Shown one piece after another: positions 9,443 through 17,679 of a stretch of 64,000 nt of DNA. The notes beneath the pieces are model-generated. The model was not told the origin of the DNA. It saw only the letters and a program-made list of their open reading frames with translations, and did not search any database. Source of the DNA: an uncultured Novosphingobium sp. (GTDB lineage: Bacteria; Pseudomonadota; Alphaproteobacteria; Sphingomonadales; Sphingomonadaceae); the NCBI GenBank assembly GCA_946886075.1, contig CAMPHR010000012.1:1-64000 (forward strand), read 5' to 3'. The translations under genes and the position numbers were made by a program. Position 1 is the stretch's first letter. Each line of letters starts with the position of its first letter.

Positions 9443-9452
9443 CCCAATACAG

Positions 9453-9929
9453 CTACTGCATCTTCAACTGCACCAGTTCGACGATCACGCCATCGGCATC
9501 CTTCACGACGCTGTTGATTACAGGGCCTTTCTCATCCGCCGCCAGGCGGACGACGGGAAATCCCGCCTGCTGAACGCGCAGCGCCGCAGCCCGGCTGTCA
9601 CTGACCCGAATGCCGACCTTCGCGCCCGTGGATTGGTTTTGGGTGGCAGTGGGCTTTGCATAATGGATCAGGATCAGCAGCGGTTCGCTGGACCGGGGAT
9701 CGCCCGAGAAATTGAACGCGATCTTTTAGGCGGGGTCGCCCGGCTTGCTGACCGTAAAGGCCGGCTTCATGCCAAGCGCGTCGACGTAGAAGGACCGGGC
9801 GCGGGCCATGTCCGCCACTTCCAGCGACAGGAAGCTGAACCCGGACGGCGCTGTCTGGGCTTGGGTCTGCGCTGAAACCGGCGCTGTCGCCAGCAGCGCG
9901 GACAGGGCGATCAGTGCGGCGCGCTTCAT
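9453..9929 (-). pseudogene. signal-peptide VOC (glyoxalase-fold) protein with an internal stop codon
   Basis: Reading 9929 down to 9453 gives a 158-codon frame. It has a Sec signal (MKRAALIALSALLATAPVSAQ), a glyoxalase-fold start (FSFLSLEVADMARARSFYVDALGMKP), one in-frame TAA at codon 68 (9726-9728), then a continuing VOC domain (IAFNFSGDPRSSEPLLILIHYAK, KVGIRVSDS, NSVVKDADGVIVELVQLK) to a TAG at 9453. The frame is otherwise intact, so this is a recent nonsense change, a sequencing error, or much less likely readthrough. Its start overlaps the DUF1552 stop by 4 nt (ATGA), making it the last gene of the exported operon. Confidence 0.8.
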
Positions 9930-11272
9930 ACCATGATCTCCGACAATGTGCGCGATGTCTTCATCGCTTCAGTGCCCCAAGCGTCGACGGGGACGCCCAT
10001 CAACTGCTGCATGGTGAGGCCGACACGCGAAATCGGGTCGCCTTGCCCCGGGATATGGATGCCTGTCTTCACCTTGCCGCCCGCGCGGCCCGCCAGCATC
10101 ACGGGAATGCCGTTCACATCATGGTTCTTGGCGTAGCTCACCTCCGAATGGGCGACGACCAGCATGTTGTCGAGCAAGGTGCCGTCCCCCTCCTTGATCG
10201 CCGACATGGCGGTCACGAAGTCCGCCCAGCCCTGCATGCTCTGGGTGGAAAAGGCGTCGACGGTCGGCTGATAGCCTTTCGTGCGGTCCACCTGTTCCTC
10301 ATGCGTGGCCTGGTGGTAGGCGGTGGGCGATCCGGCCTGCCGCAGGTCGGCGGTGGCGGTGGAAAAGACCATGTTGAATACCTTGGTCTGGTTGCAGGCG
10401 ACGGCCATGGCGAGCAGCTCCGCCATCAGCTTGTGCGATTTCTGCCGAGCGGGAACGTCCGTGCTGGCGGGCAGGTCCTCTGGTTGCGATGGCACGATAC
10501 AGGCTTCGGCGCGGGGCGGCTTTTCCAGTTGCAGCGCCAGCTTGTTCTCGACCTCGCGGATGGAGGTGAAATAGCTGTCGACCCGCGCCTTGTCCTCCGC
10601 GCCCAGCTTGCCCAGCATGCGGCGACGCTCTTCGGTGACGGCGGAAAGGACGCTGCGGCGGGCCATCACCTTGGGGTCGGGGGTGAACTCCGCCGCGTTT
10701 GGATCACGGAAATCGGCGCCGAAGATGCGGCGATACAGTTCCAGGGGAGATGCCACGCTGGGGTTCATCTCTGTCCCACTGCGATAGGAGAAGCTGGTGC
10801 GTGGATTGCCGTCGGCGCTTAGTTCCAGGCTGCGGTACAGCGTGCCCGCGCCAATCGCGTCGGCGATGCTGACATCGAAGGTCGGCCCGGCGATCCGCTG
10901 CCACGTGTCGGCAGGCGTTCCGGTGCGCAGGCCGACATTGCCCGAAATATGCGGCTGGTTGCTCTTGCCCCCCAGCGTGATGCCGAACCCCGAAAGGATC
11001 GAAACCTTGTCCTGCACCGGCTTGATCGGCGCGAGTTCGGGCGGCAGGTCGTAATTCGCGCCAGCTGTCTTGGGGTTCCAGCGGTCGGGGATCATGCCGC
11101 ATCCCCAGAACCAGGTGCCAAAGCGCACCGGCAGGCGGCCTCCGCCATAGGTTGCGGCCACCGCCGCGCCGTTATTGTCCAGGAAATAGTCGAGGAACGG
11201 GAGGCCGACGGCCACCGCGCCGCCCCCCAGCATCCCGCGCAGCAGAAATCCGCGCCTGTCAAACTGCGTCAT
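9926..11272 (-). CDS. DUF1552 domain-containing exported protein
   Basis: 448 aa with a twin-arginine-type N terminus (DRRGFLLRGMLGGGAVAVGLPFLDYFL). The body matches DUF1552: RFGTWFWGCGMIPDRWNPK, DKVSILSGFGITLGG, PHISGNVGLRTGTP, SADGNPRTSFSYRSG, LDNMLVVAHSEVSYAKNHDVNGIPVMLAGRAGGKVKTG. This family resembles sulfatase-like DUF1501 proteins and is known mainly from Planctomycetes and related bacteria; no reaction is established. It sits between a DUF1592-group gene (1-nt TGATG overlap) and a VOC gene (4-nt overlap). In Planctomycetes the DUF1552 and DUF1592/1588/1585 families are commonly adjacent, and the pairing is kept here. Confidence 0.88.
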   Translation of the reverse strand: MTQFDRRGFLLRGMLGGGAVAVGLPFLDYFLDNNGAAVAATYGGGRLPVRFGTWFWGCGMIPDRWNPKTAGANYDLPPELAPIKPVQDKVSILSGFGITLGGKSNQPHISGNVGLRTGTPADTWQRIAGPTFDVSIADAIGAGTLYRSLELSADGNPRTSFSYRSGTEMNPSVASPLELYRRIFGADFRDPNAAEFTPDPKVMARRSVLSAVTEERRRMLGKLGAEDKARVDSYFTSIREVENKLALQLEKPPRAEACIVPSQPEDLPASTDVPARQKSHKLMAELLAMAVACNQTKVFNMVFSTATADLRQAGSPTAYHQATHEEQVDRTKGYQPTVDAFSTQSMQGWADFVTAMSAIKEGDGTLLDNMLVVAHSEVSYAKNHDVNGIPVMLAGRAGGKVKTGIHIPGQGDPISRVGLTMQQLMGVPVDAWGTEAMKTSRTLSEIMV

Positions 11273-12972
11273 CAGCCTTTCCTTCCCGACGATGGCTTAG
11301 CCGCGATCCGGCCAGCGGCTGGCGAACGGACGGCGAAAAATTGGGGGTCGATGGCGATCCGCCGGAACAGCGACCGGATGCGGTAGCCAGTGCTGGCGAA
11401 ATCGTCATGCAGGCGCTCGGTCAGCGGCTCTTCGGACGGCAGCAGCGCGCGGCCCGCGGCATAGCGCCACGCCGATTGCGCAAGGCATTGCGTGACCTTT
11501 GGATTGTCGTGCAGCGCCTTGCCCAGACCCGCGCTGTCGGCGAAAGCCACCTTGTCCAGCATGCCGGTCGTGTCGATCGGCACGCCATTTTCTGTCGCCC
11601 GGAACTGTCCCGCCCCATCGAAGCTGTCGAGCGTCAGTCCCATGGGATCGGTCAGCTTGTGGCAGCTGGCGCATTCCTCATCATCCAGATGCGCCTTCAA
11701 CCGTTCGCGCGTAGTGCGGAAGGCGGGATTGCTGGTGTCCTGTACGATGGTGAAGTTCACATTGGCGGGCGGCGTCGGCACATGTTCGCACATCAGTACT
11801 TCCCGCACCGCCTTGCCGCGCAGGGTCGGTGAAGACCGTCCTTCATGCGAGTGGAGCGCCAGGAAGCTGATCTGCGTCAGCACGCCCACGCGCGGGTCAT
11901 CGTCCGGCAGCGTGACCATCGACCAGTCACGCGGGCCATAGGGCATGCGGTAGAGCGGGCTCAACTGCCGGTTCATCGCCACGCGGCGGGTGGTGAAGAG
12001 GTCGCGATAATCGCCATTTTCCTCCACGAGCAACGTCGTGATGGTGCGCAGCGTCTGTTCGCGCGCGGCAGGCGCGGCGGACGATCGGAAGGCGGGATAG
12101 ATGATGCCGTCCTTCGACAGCGACATCATGCCTTCCAATTGCAGGAAATCGTCGAAGAAGGACCGCACGCCGGTTTCGAAACGGGGCGATGCCATCAGCC
12201 GATCGACCTGCTTGGCAAGCCCCGCCTGGGTCATCAGGCTGCCGTCCGCCGCCGCCTGCAACAGCTGCTCATCGGGCGCGCTGTTCCACAGAAAATAGCT
12301 CAATTTGCTGGCGCGCGACCATGCGTCGATGGTTCGGCCCCCCGGCGCCTTGGCGTCCGCGATCTCCCGGTCGGTCTGGAACAGGTAGGGCAGGTCCGAC
12401 AGCATCGTCGTCAGCATGATCGCCAGCCCGCCGTGAAAGTCCTTGAGCGTCGCCGACGCCGCCAGCGTCTGGGCGACGGCAAGCTTCACTTCCCCGTCCG
12501 TCAACGGCCGCCGGTAGATCCTGAGGCCGACGCGCTTGAAGAAGTCCGCCGCGCAAGCCACGCCTTGGGGATCGGACGGCTGCGGCGCGCAGCCGACCAG
12601 CCGGTCGCGCTGCTTCGCATCGACTACCTGTTCAGCAATCCCGCGCGCGATCTGCTCATATTGCTCGGCGCCCGCAGGCGTCAGCGACACGGCGCTGGTG
12701 CCCGCCGCCAGCAGGCCGCCGACTCGCATGTCGGGTTCGAACCTGCCGCTGACCTTGATGTCGGGTCCGAATATATCGGCGATGGTCGCGCGATATTGCG
12801 CTTCGGTCAGCCGCCGGAACTTGGGCGCCTTCTGTTGCTGCAGCGCCGGCGGTTCCGACGGCGCATCCGCTTGCCCGGCGCTGGCGGCCATCAGGATTAC
12901 GCCGATGGACCCCAACGCGGTTACGGCGGACAGAGCGCGAAGAAGACGGGATGAACGGCCGGGTTGGATCAC
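11272..12972 (-). CDS. DUF1592/DUF1588/DUF1585-group exported protein with CxxCH motif
   Basis: 566 aa with an N-terminal export signal (LLRALSAVTALGSIGVILMAASAGQA). Domains in order: DUF1587-like (FRRLTEAQYRATIADIFGPD), DUF1595-like (FFKRVGLRIYRRPLTDGEV), DUF1592 (SKLSYFLWNSAPDEQLLQAA ... RFETGVRSFFDDFLQLEG), DUF1588 (GVLTQISFLALHSHEGRSSPTLRGKAVREVLMCEHVPTPP) with CASCH at residues 434-438 followed by KLTDPMGLTLDSFDGAGQFR, and DUF1585 at the end. CASCH is a possible single c-type haem site, so a periplasmic redox role is possible. It overlaps both neighbours by 1-4 nt. The N-terminal cytochrome domain of many planctomycete members is absent. Confidence 0.88.
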   Translation of the reverse strand: MIQPGRSSRLLRALSAVTALGSIGVILMAASAGQADAPSEPPALQQQKAPKFRRLTEAQYRATIADIFGPDIKVSGRFEPDMRVGGLLAAGTSAVSLTPAGAEQYEQIARGIAEQVVDAKQRDRLVGCAPQPSDPQGVACAADFFKRVGLRIYRRPLTDGEVKLAVAQTLAASATLKDFHGGLAIMLTTMLSDLPYLFQTDREIADAKAPGGRTIDAWSRASKLSYFLWNSAPDEQLLQAAADGSLMTQAGLAKQVDRLMASPRFETGVRSFFDDFLQLEGMMSLSKDGIIYPAFRSSAAPAAREQTLRTITTLLVEENGDYRDLFTTRRVAMNRQLSPLYRMPYGPRDWSMVTLPDDDPRVGVLTQISFLALHSHEGRSSPTLRGKAVREVLMCEHVPTPPANVNFTIVQDTSNPAFRTTRERLKAHLDDEECASCHKLTDPMGLTLDSFDGAGQFRATENGVPIDTTGMLDKVAFADSAGLGKALHDNPKVTQCLAQSAWRYAAGRALLPSEEPLTERLHDDFASTGYRIRSLFRRIAIDPQFFAVRSPAAGRIAAKPSSGRKG

Positions 12973-14192
12973 TTCTGCACCCCTTGCGCCACCTGTTGGG
13001 GCTTGATCAGGAAAACGGGCACGCCCTTGAAACGCAGGGCGGATGATATGGCGGTGTTGCGCCGGGTCTTGGGATCGGGAAAGGCATCGGCATGGCGCCG
13101 CACCGCCTTGATCAACGCGGGGCAGGACATGCGCGTCAGGTTAGCGCCAACCTGCGTCGATTGGTGATAATTTTCTTCGATACTGGCCAGGGTATGATAG
13201 CCGTAGATGCCGCCCTCAATGGCTTCACCCGGCTTGATCTTCGCCTGGATGCGCGCCTGCCGCACCTCGCGATAGCTGTCGATGATCTGCTCGCGCAGCC
13301 TGACGCGGAGGTCGAAGGGTTCGGTGATCAGTTCGCCATTGCGGATCTTGCCCTTCGCCTCTGCCATGAACCGCCGGTCCTGATCGACATCCAGGCTGGC
13401 CCAGGCCAGTGGCTTACCCCCTCCCGACAGTTCCAGAGGACTGCCGCTGGCATAGACCCGCACGGTCACGTCATCGTCATCGGTGGGATCATCGACGCCG
13501 CTGACCTCGATCAGGGTCGGCGAAGACATGGACGTGATCACCTCGTCCGCCACCTTTGGCGTGCCGAAATCGCGCGTGGAAAATGTGCATCCCACAGCCC
13601 GGATCAACTGGTTGTCTACACCCGGCTTCTTATCCGGGCTGACATAGTCGTCTTTGCCGGTGCGGCCATCCAGGTCGATGCCGTATGCGATGGGGCCACG
13701 ATAATCCACATTCCCCTTTTCCATGAAAGGGAAGTCTTCGGGATTGGTGCAGCTGTCATAGGCGAAACGGGTGCCCAGGAAGGATGCGGTGCCCTTGCCC
13801 TTTGGGATATGATATTTCTGTCGCAAGGCTTCCTGTTCCGCCTCGGTCAGGTGAGCCATGCTGCCATTAGGGCCGGACTCCTTGCCAGTGGGCACCATCT
13901 TGAAGCCCAGCCGCTGGCCCATCAGCTGTTGAAGATCCCGCGCCTTTTCGGGCGCTTCATATTTGGCCCGTTCGGCGGGCGGCAGGCTTTGCAGAAACAG
14001 GTCGGCTGAGCTTAGCGACAGGCCACGGCACGCCTTGTCATCTTCATAGGCCGCGACATAGATGTTGGTCAGCGCGAACGAAAAGCTTTGCGGTTGCGGC
14101 GTAGATGCAGCCGACATCAGCAGGCTCGCGGCCGCCAGCGACCCGGTCGCGGCGGCCCTCTTGAGGCCATGAGCCTTCATATCTTTCATCAT
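12969..14192 (-). CDS. exported protein of unknown function, first gene of the DUF1592/DUF1552 operon
   Basis: 407 aa with a signal peptide (LKRAAATGSLAAASLLMSAAS). I do not recognise a family. Visible features: a Lys/Gly-rich segment near residues 130-140 (HIPKGKGTASFLGTRFAYDS), IAYGIDLDGRTGKDDYVSPD, an acidic DDPTDDDDVTV stretch near 240, and YGYHTLASIEENYHQSTQVGANLTRMSCPALIKAVR near the end. There is no obvious catalytic triad or haem motif. Its stop overlaps the DUF1592-group start in ATGA, so the two are coupled and it may be a partner or substrate-handling subunit. ATGs at 14192 and 14189 are both possible; AGGA lies 6 nt before the first. An inverted repeat at 14270-14298 precedes it. 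Confidence 0.78.
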   Translation of the reverse strand: MMKDMKAHGLKRAAATGSLAAASLLMSAASTPQPQSFSFALTNIYVAAYEDDKACRGLSLSSADLFLQSLPPAERAKYEAPEKARDLQQLMGQRLGFKMVPTGKESGPNGSMAHLTEAEQEALRQKYHIPKGKGTASFLGTRFAYDSCTNPEDFPFMEKGNVDYRGPIAYGIDLDGRTGKDDYVSPDKKPGVDNQLIRAVGCTFSTRDFGTPKVADEVITSMSSPTLIEVSGVDDPTDDDDVTVRVYASGSPLELSGGGKPLAWASLDVDQDRRFMAEAKGKIRNGELITEPFDLRVRLREQIIDSYREVRQARIQAKIKPGEAIEGGIYGYHTLASIEENYHQSTQVGANLTRMSCPALIKAVRRHADAFPDPKTRRNTAISSALRFKGVPVFLIKPQQVAQGVQK

Positions 14193-14269
14193 CCTCTGTC
14201 CTGCCGCCTTGCGCTGTTACGCTGGCGTCTGCATTTCTTATCACGCAGCCGATCAAGGGCACGCCACGG

Positions 14270-14298
14270 CATTTCTGTTCATCAACCCGACAGAAATG
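14270..14298. promoter_or_regulatory. inverted repeat upstream of the DUF1592/DUF1552 operon
   Basis: CATTTCTGT at 14270-14278 is matched perfectly by ACAGAAATG at 14290-14298, with 11 nt between. It lies about 80-105 nt upstream of the operon's first start and 47 nt past the IclR stop. No U-run follows on either strand, so an operator is likelier than a terminator. Confidence 0.4.
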
Positions 14299-14344
14299 AT
14301 CTGAGATGAAGGAAGTTAGCTCGACCGCAGCGTAGGACCGCTGA

Positions 14345-15139
14345 TCAGAGGCTCTGTACGGCGATTTCCACACTCATTCGCTGCGCCGCGCTAATCAGAG
14401 CGGGGCCCAGTTCGTCCAAGCGAGCGCGGGCCAGATGAGACGTCCGGTCAGAAATCGACAGCGATCCTTTGGGCAGCCCATAGCGGTCGTTCACGACCGC
14501 AGCGACGCAGCGCAATCCGTTGCTATGCTCCTCATCGTCGAGCGCATAGCCCCTAGCACTGATCTCCTCCAACTCGCGGCGCAACCCGTCGCCATCAACG
14601 ATGCTCCGCGCGGTGCGGGCCTTCAGAGGCGTGCTGTTTATGTAACGGTCGAAATCGGCGCGAGGCCATTGCGCCATCAGCACCTTGCCAGACGCTGTCG
14701 TATGCAACGGCAGCACAGCGCCCGGCCGGGCCGCCGTCTGACGGAAGCCGTTTGTTGCCGCCTGTCCGACGTAACAGACGCCGGAGCCTTCGGGCACGGC
14801 GATGTTCACGCAATGCTGCACTTCTGACATCAGTGATCGCATGATCGTGCGGCCCAGTTGGCCAAGATCCCGTGTTTGCGCAAACACTGCGCCGACCGTG
14901 AACGCCTGCACACCGATGGACCAGCCGTTCCGTTGGCGGTCGAACGCGACATAGCGTAGCGCTTCCATGGTAGTCAGCAGGCGATGCGTAGTGGACCGCG
15001 GCAATCCCACGGCGCGGGACAGGTCGCTGAGCGTCATATTGTCGCTCTTCGCGAGTTCGTCGAGAATGCCAAATGCCCGTACCAGCGACTGGACTCGCCC
15101 GAGCAGACCGTCTTCCGGCTCTCGCTGACTATCGGTCAC
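14345..15139 (-). CDS. IclR-family transcriptional regulator
   Basis: 264 aa. The N-terminal winged helix (SLVRAFGILDELAKSDNMTLSDLSRAVGLPRSTTHRLLTTMEALRYV) is followed by the IclR effector domain (LGQLGRTIMRSLMSEVQHCVNIAVPEGSGVCYVGQ, AVLPLHTTASGKVLMA, RGYALDDEEHSNGLRCVAAVV, SISDRTSHL). The start is GTG at 15139 with a GAGG-type site ~8 nt upstream. It is divergent from the Tat-exported glycosidase-like gene at 15339, so that gene and its own promoter are the likely targets. Palindromic candidates for its operator are listed at 15269, 26441 and 41608. The ligand is unknown; the family often senses aromatic or sugar acids. Confidence 0.9.
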   Translation of the reverse strand: MTDSQREPEDGLLGRVQSLVRAFGILDELAKSDNMTLSDLSRAVGLPRSTTHRLLTTMEALRYVAFDRQRNGWSIGVQAFTVGAVFAQTRDLGQLGRTIMRSLMSEVQHCVNIAVPEGSGVCYVGQAATNGFRQTAARPGAVLPLHTTASGKVLMAQWPRADFDRYINSTPLKARTARSIVDGDGLRRELEEISARGYALDDEEHSNGLRCVAAVVNDRYGLPKGSLSISDRTSHLARARLDELGPALISAAQRMSVEIAVQSL

Positions 15140-15193
15140 CCTGATCCCTCACCTTGCCTGACTGCCGCCCGCACGCGCGACAATCTTGCAAAC

Positions 15194-15204
15194 TGGTATG
15201 ACCT
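15194..15204. promoter_or_regulatory. candidate FadR/GntR-type operator
   Basis: TGGTATGACCT matches the FadR-subfamily pattern TGGTnnnACCA except for the last base. The wider context AACTGGTATGACCTGT resembles the classical E. coli FadR box. It lies between the divergent IclR and glycosidase-like genes. The regulator encoded at 29962 is the obvious candidate binder. Assignment is by pattern only. Confidence 0.4.
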
Positions 15205-15268
15205 GTCTGATCGTCTTTGTCGATACTCTTTCTGCCATTGCGGTTCGGACGGTTCGCACATCTGCGCG

Positions 15269-15283
15269 TTCCGTATCATGGGA
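15269..15283. promoter_or_regulatory. candidate IclR-type operator half-palindrome
   Basis: TTCCGTATCATGGGA is an imperfect version of the TTCC...GGAA elements found at 26441 and 41608. It is placed between the divergent IclR and glycosidase-like genes, 56 nt before the latter's start. It is too degenerate to trust alone. Confidence 0.25.
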
Positions 15284-15338
15284 TGGTGAATTGTGGATGG
15301 CGCTGCGGAAGCTAAGGTCAGCGAGTAAAGGAGAGATG

Positions 15339-17543
15339 ATGCCGGACATGCTGCCACTCGATCGCCGCGGCGCACTCGCCCTGGGTGCTGGCGCGCTGCT
15401 ATCGGGAATCGAACCTGCATTTGCGCTCCGGACGCGCGACGGCGCAGTGCCCGATTGGGCGAGCGAACCCATGCGCTGGTTCCAGCTTGCCTTCACCGAA
15501 GATGATCCGGGCCGGTACGATCCTGCCTTCTGGATCGACTATTTCCGGCAAATCCACGCTGACGCCGTTTGCCTGAGCGCCGGGGGCGGCATCGCCTTCT
15601 ATCCAACGGCGATCCCCTATCATGGCATGGCACAGGGCGTTGGCAAGGGCGTTGATCCGTTCGGCGACATGGTGAAGGCGTGCAAGGCGCTGGGCATGCG
15701 CGTGCTCGCCCGCATAGATCCGCACGCGATGAACGCGGCTGCGGCCGCCGCACATCCCGAATGGGCGCTGACTGGCCCGGACGGCAAGATCAAGCGCCAC
15801 GGCAGCGCGCCCGACCTGACCCTCACCTGCGCCTACGGCCCCTATAATTTCGAACTGATGCCCAAGGTGATCGAAGAGATTGCGCGCCGCTATCCGGTTG
15901 ATGGCTTCTTCGGGAACCGCTGGAACGGCAGCGGCACCTGCTATTGCCAGAGCTGCCGCACGCTCTACCGCGCTGCGTCGGGGCAGGACATCCCCGTCGA
16001 TCCCGACCCGTCCAAACCGGAAGGACGGCGCTATGCCGCCTGGGTCGAGGACCGGCTGTTCAGCCTGATCGAGCTGTGGAACGCAGCCGCGCGCAAGCAC
16101 CGGCGCCAGGCCTTCTTCATTCCGGGCGGCGACCGCCGGGGACTGGTCGATCTGAACGGGCCTGCCTTGTCGAAACGCCTTCCCCTCGCCTTTTGCGACC
16201 GCCAAGCCCGCTCGTCTGACGATTCGCCCTGGGGCACCGGACCTGAAGTCTGGGGCGCGGGCCGCTATACCCGCGAACTGCGCGCCTTCATGAAGGACAA
16301 GCCGGTCGGCCACATCATCTCCGTCGGCGTGGAGGAGGCCTATCGCTGGAAGGACTCCGTGCAAAGCCCGGCCGAAATCCGCATCTGGGCTGCTGGCGCG
16401 ATTGCGCAGGGGGCGCGCCCGTGGATCACCAAGTTCAATGCCAAGCCCATTGACCGTCGATGGATGGACGTCGTGCGGCAGATCTATGGCTGGCACCACG
16501 CCAACGAAGCCTATCTGCGCAACACGCATAATCTGGCGCGCGTGGGGCTGGTGCATTCGCCGCGCACCATCGCTTATCTCGGCGGGTGGACCGGGCGCGG
16601 CAAGCTGGAGGAGCATGGCCGCGGCTTCTACCAGGCCGCCCTTGAATGCCGGGTGCCGTTCGACCTGATCGACGAGGATTTTCTCGACGCCGATAGCCTT
16701 TCGCGCTTCCGCACCATCATCCTTGCCAATACAGCAGTGTTGTCGGACGCGCAATGCGATCAGGTCCGCGCCTTCGTACAGCGGGGCGGCAGCGTCATCG
16801 CCACTTATCAGACGTCGCTTTATGACGGCGAAGGGCGGCAGCGGGCGGACTTTGGCCTGGCCGATCTGTTCGGCTGCTCCATCGCCGGGAAGGCGGAAGG
16901 GCCGCTCAAGAACGCCTATCTGACCTTGCGCCATGCGCATCCGGCCATGGCCGGGCTGGGCGACATCAGCCGCACTATAGGCCCCCTCTCCCGCCAGCCC
17001 GTCACCGCCCGCGACCAGCGCGACGTAGCCTTGACGCTGGTGCCAAGCTATCCCGACCTGCCGATGGAGCGGGTGTTCACCGACCGGACCCAGACCGACA
17101 TAGCGATGGCGATAGGCCGCCAGGTCGGGAACGGCCGTGTCGTCTACCTGCCGATGGATCTGGACCGCAGCTTTGCCGAGCTTGGTCATGGCGATCATTT
17201 GACGCTGCTCCGCGCAATGCTCGGCTGGGCGCATGGCGAAGCGCAGCCGCTCCAGATCGAGGGGCCTGGGCTGCTCGACATCGCCTGCTGGCGGCAGGAC
17301 AAGTCGATGACGGCGCATCTCGTCAACCTCAACAATCCCATGACGATGCGAGGCAGCTATCGCGAGGCGATCAAGACCGGCCCCTATCGCGTTCGGCTGC
17401 AACTGCCGCAAGGCAAGCGGGCGGCGCAGGCGCGGCTGCTGACAGCCGGAGTGACAGTGCCTCATCGCACGGTGGACGGCTGGGTGGAGGTCGAAGTCCC
17501 ACAGATCGAGTTTCATGAGGTGGTGGCGGTCGACTTGGCCTAA
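15339..17543 (+). CDS. Tat-exported glycoside-hydrolase-like protein (beta-galactosidase trimerisation/GATase-like domain)
   Basis: About 734 aa. A twin-arginine-type leader (LDRRGALALGAGALLSG) precedes a TIM-barrel-like half (WIDYFRQIHADAVCLSAGGGIAFYPT, HPEWALTGPDGKIKRHGS, YPVDGFFGNRWNGSGTCYCQSC). A CxCxxC cluster lies at Cys201/203/206. From ~450 a GATase-like domain of the GH42 trimerisation type follows (VPFDLIDEDFLDADSLSRFRTIILANTAVLS, FVQRGGSVIATYQTSLYDGEG). The fold suggests exported glycoside cleavage, but the catalytic acids and substrate cannot be assigned. A paralogue lies at 26567. GGAG 5 nt before 15339 decides the start; ATG 15336 is an alternative. Confidence 0.8.
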   Translation: MPDMLPLDRRGALALGAGALLSGIEPAFALRTRDGAVPDWASEPMRWFQLAFTEDDPGRYDPAFWIDYFRQIHADAVCLSAGGGIAFYPTAIPYHGMAQGVGKGVDPFGDMVKACKALGMRVLARIDPHAMNAAAAAAHPEWALTGPDGKIKRHGSAPDLTLTCAYGPYNFELMPKVIEEIARRYPVDGFFGNRWNGSGTCYCQSCRTLYRAASGQDIPVDPDPSKPEGRRYAAWVEDRLFSLIELWNAAARKHRRQAFFIPGGDRRGLVDLNGPALSKRLPLAFCDRQARSSDDSPWGTGPEVWGAGRYTRELRAFMKDKPVGHIISVGVEEAYRWKDSVQSPAEIRIWAAGAIAQGARPWITKFNAKPIDRRWMDVVRQIYGWHHANEAYLRNTHNLARVGLVHSPRTIAYLGGWTGRGKLEEHGRGFYQAALECRVPFDLIDEDFLDADSLSRFRTIILANTAVLSDAQCDQVRAFVQRGGSVIATYQTSLYDGEGRQRADFGLADLFGCSIAGKAEGPLKNAYLTLRHAHPAMAGLGDISRTIGPLSRQPVTARDQRDVALTLVPSYPDLPMERVFTDRTQTDIAMAIGRQVGNGRVVYLPMDLDRSFAELGHGDHLTLLRAMLGWAHGEAQPLQIEGPGLLDIACWRQDKSMTAHLVNLNNPMTMRGSYREAIKTGPYRVRLQLPQGKRAAQARLLTAGVTVPHRTVDGWVEVEVPQIEFHEVVAVDLA

Positions 17544-17570
17544 GAGTCCATCCTGCTTCAAACCACCGTC

Positions 17571-17601
17571 CCGTTCAGGCTGAGCTTGTCGGAACCCGTG
17601 C
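17571..17601. repeat. copy of a dispersed palindrome-like repeat
   Basis: The stretch starts CCGTTCAGGCTGAGCTTGTC and continues with a GGAACCCG-type end. I recognise it as close to a short intergenic repeat that recurs many times in sphingomonad and some other proteobacterial genomes. Only one copy is seen here, so membership rests on recall. Confidence 0.4.
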
Positions 17602-17679
17602 TTTTCTGAGGACGTAAAATCCGTTGTGCAGGCCTAACATTCCAGGATGCCTTACAGCCAGACGATGGAGCTGCCGCTT

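Noticed and set aside
15399..17561. A 720-codon minus-strand frame opposite the glycosidase-like gene
   Set aside because: No domain signature, and composition is typical of antisense translation; the plus-strand gene has signal peptide, motifs and ribosome site.
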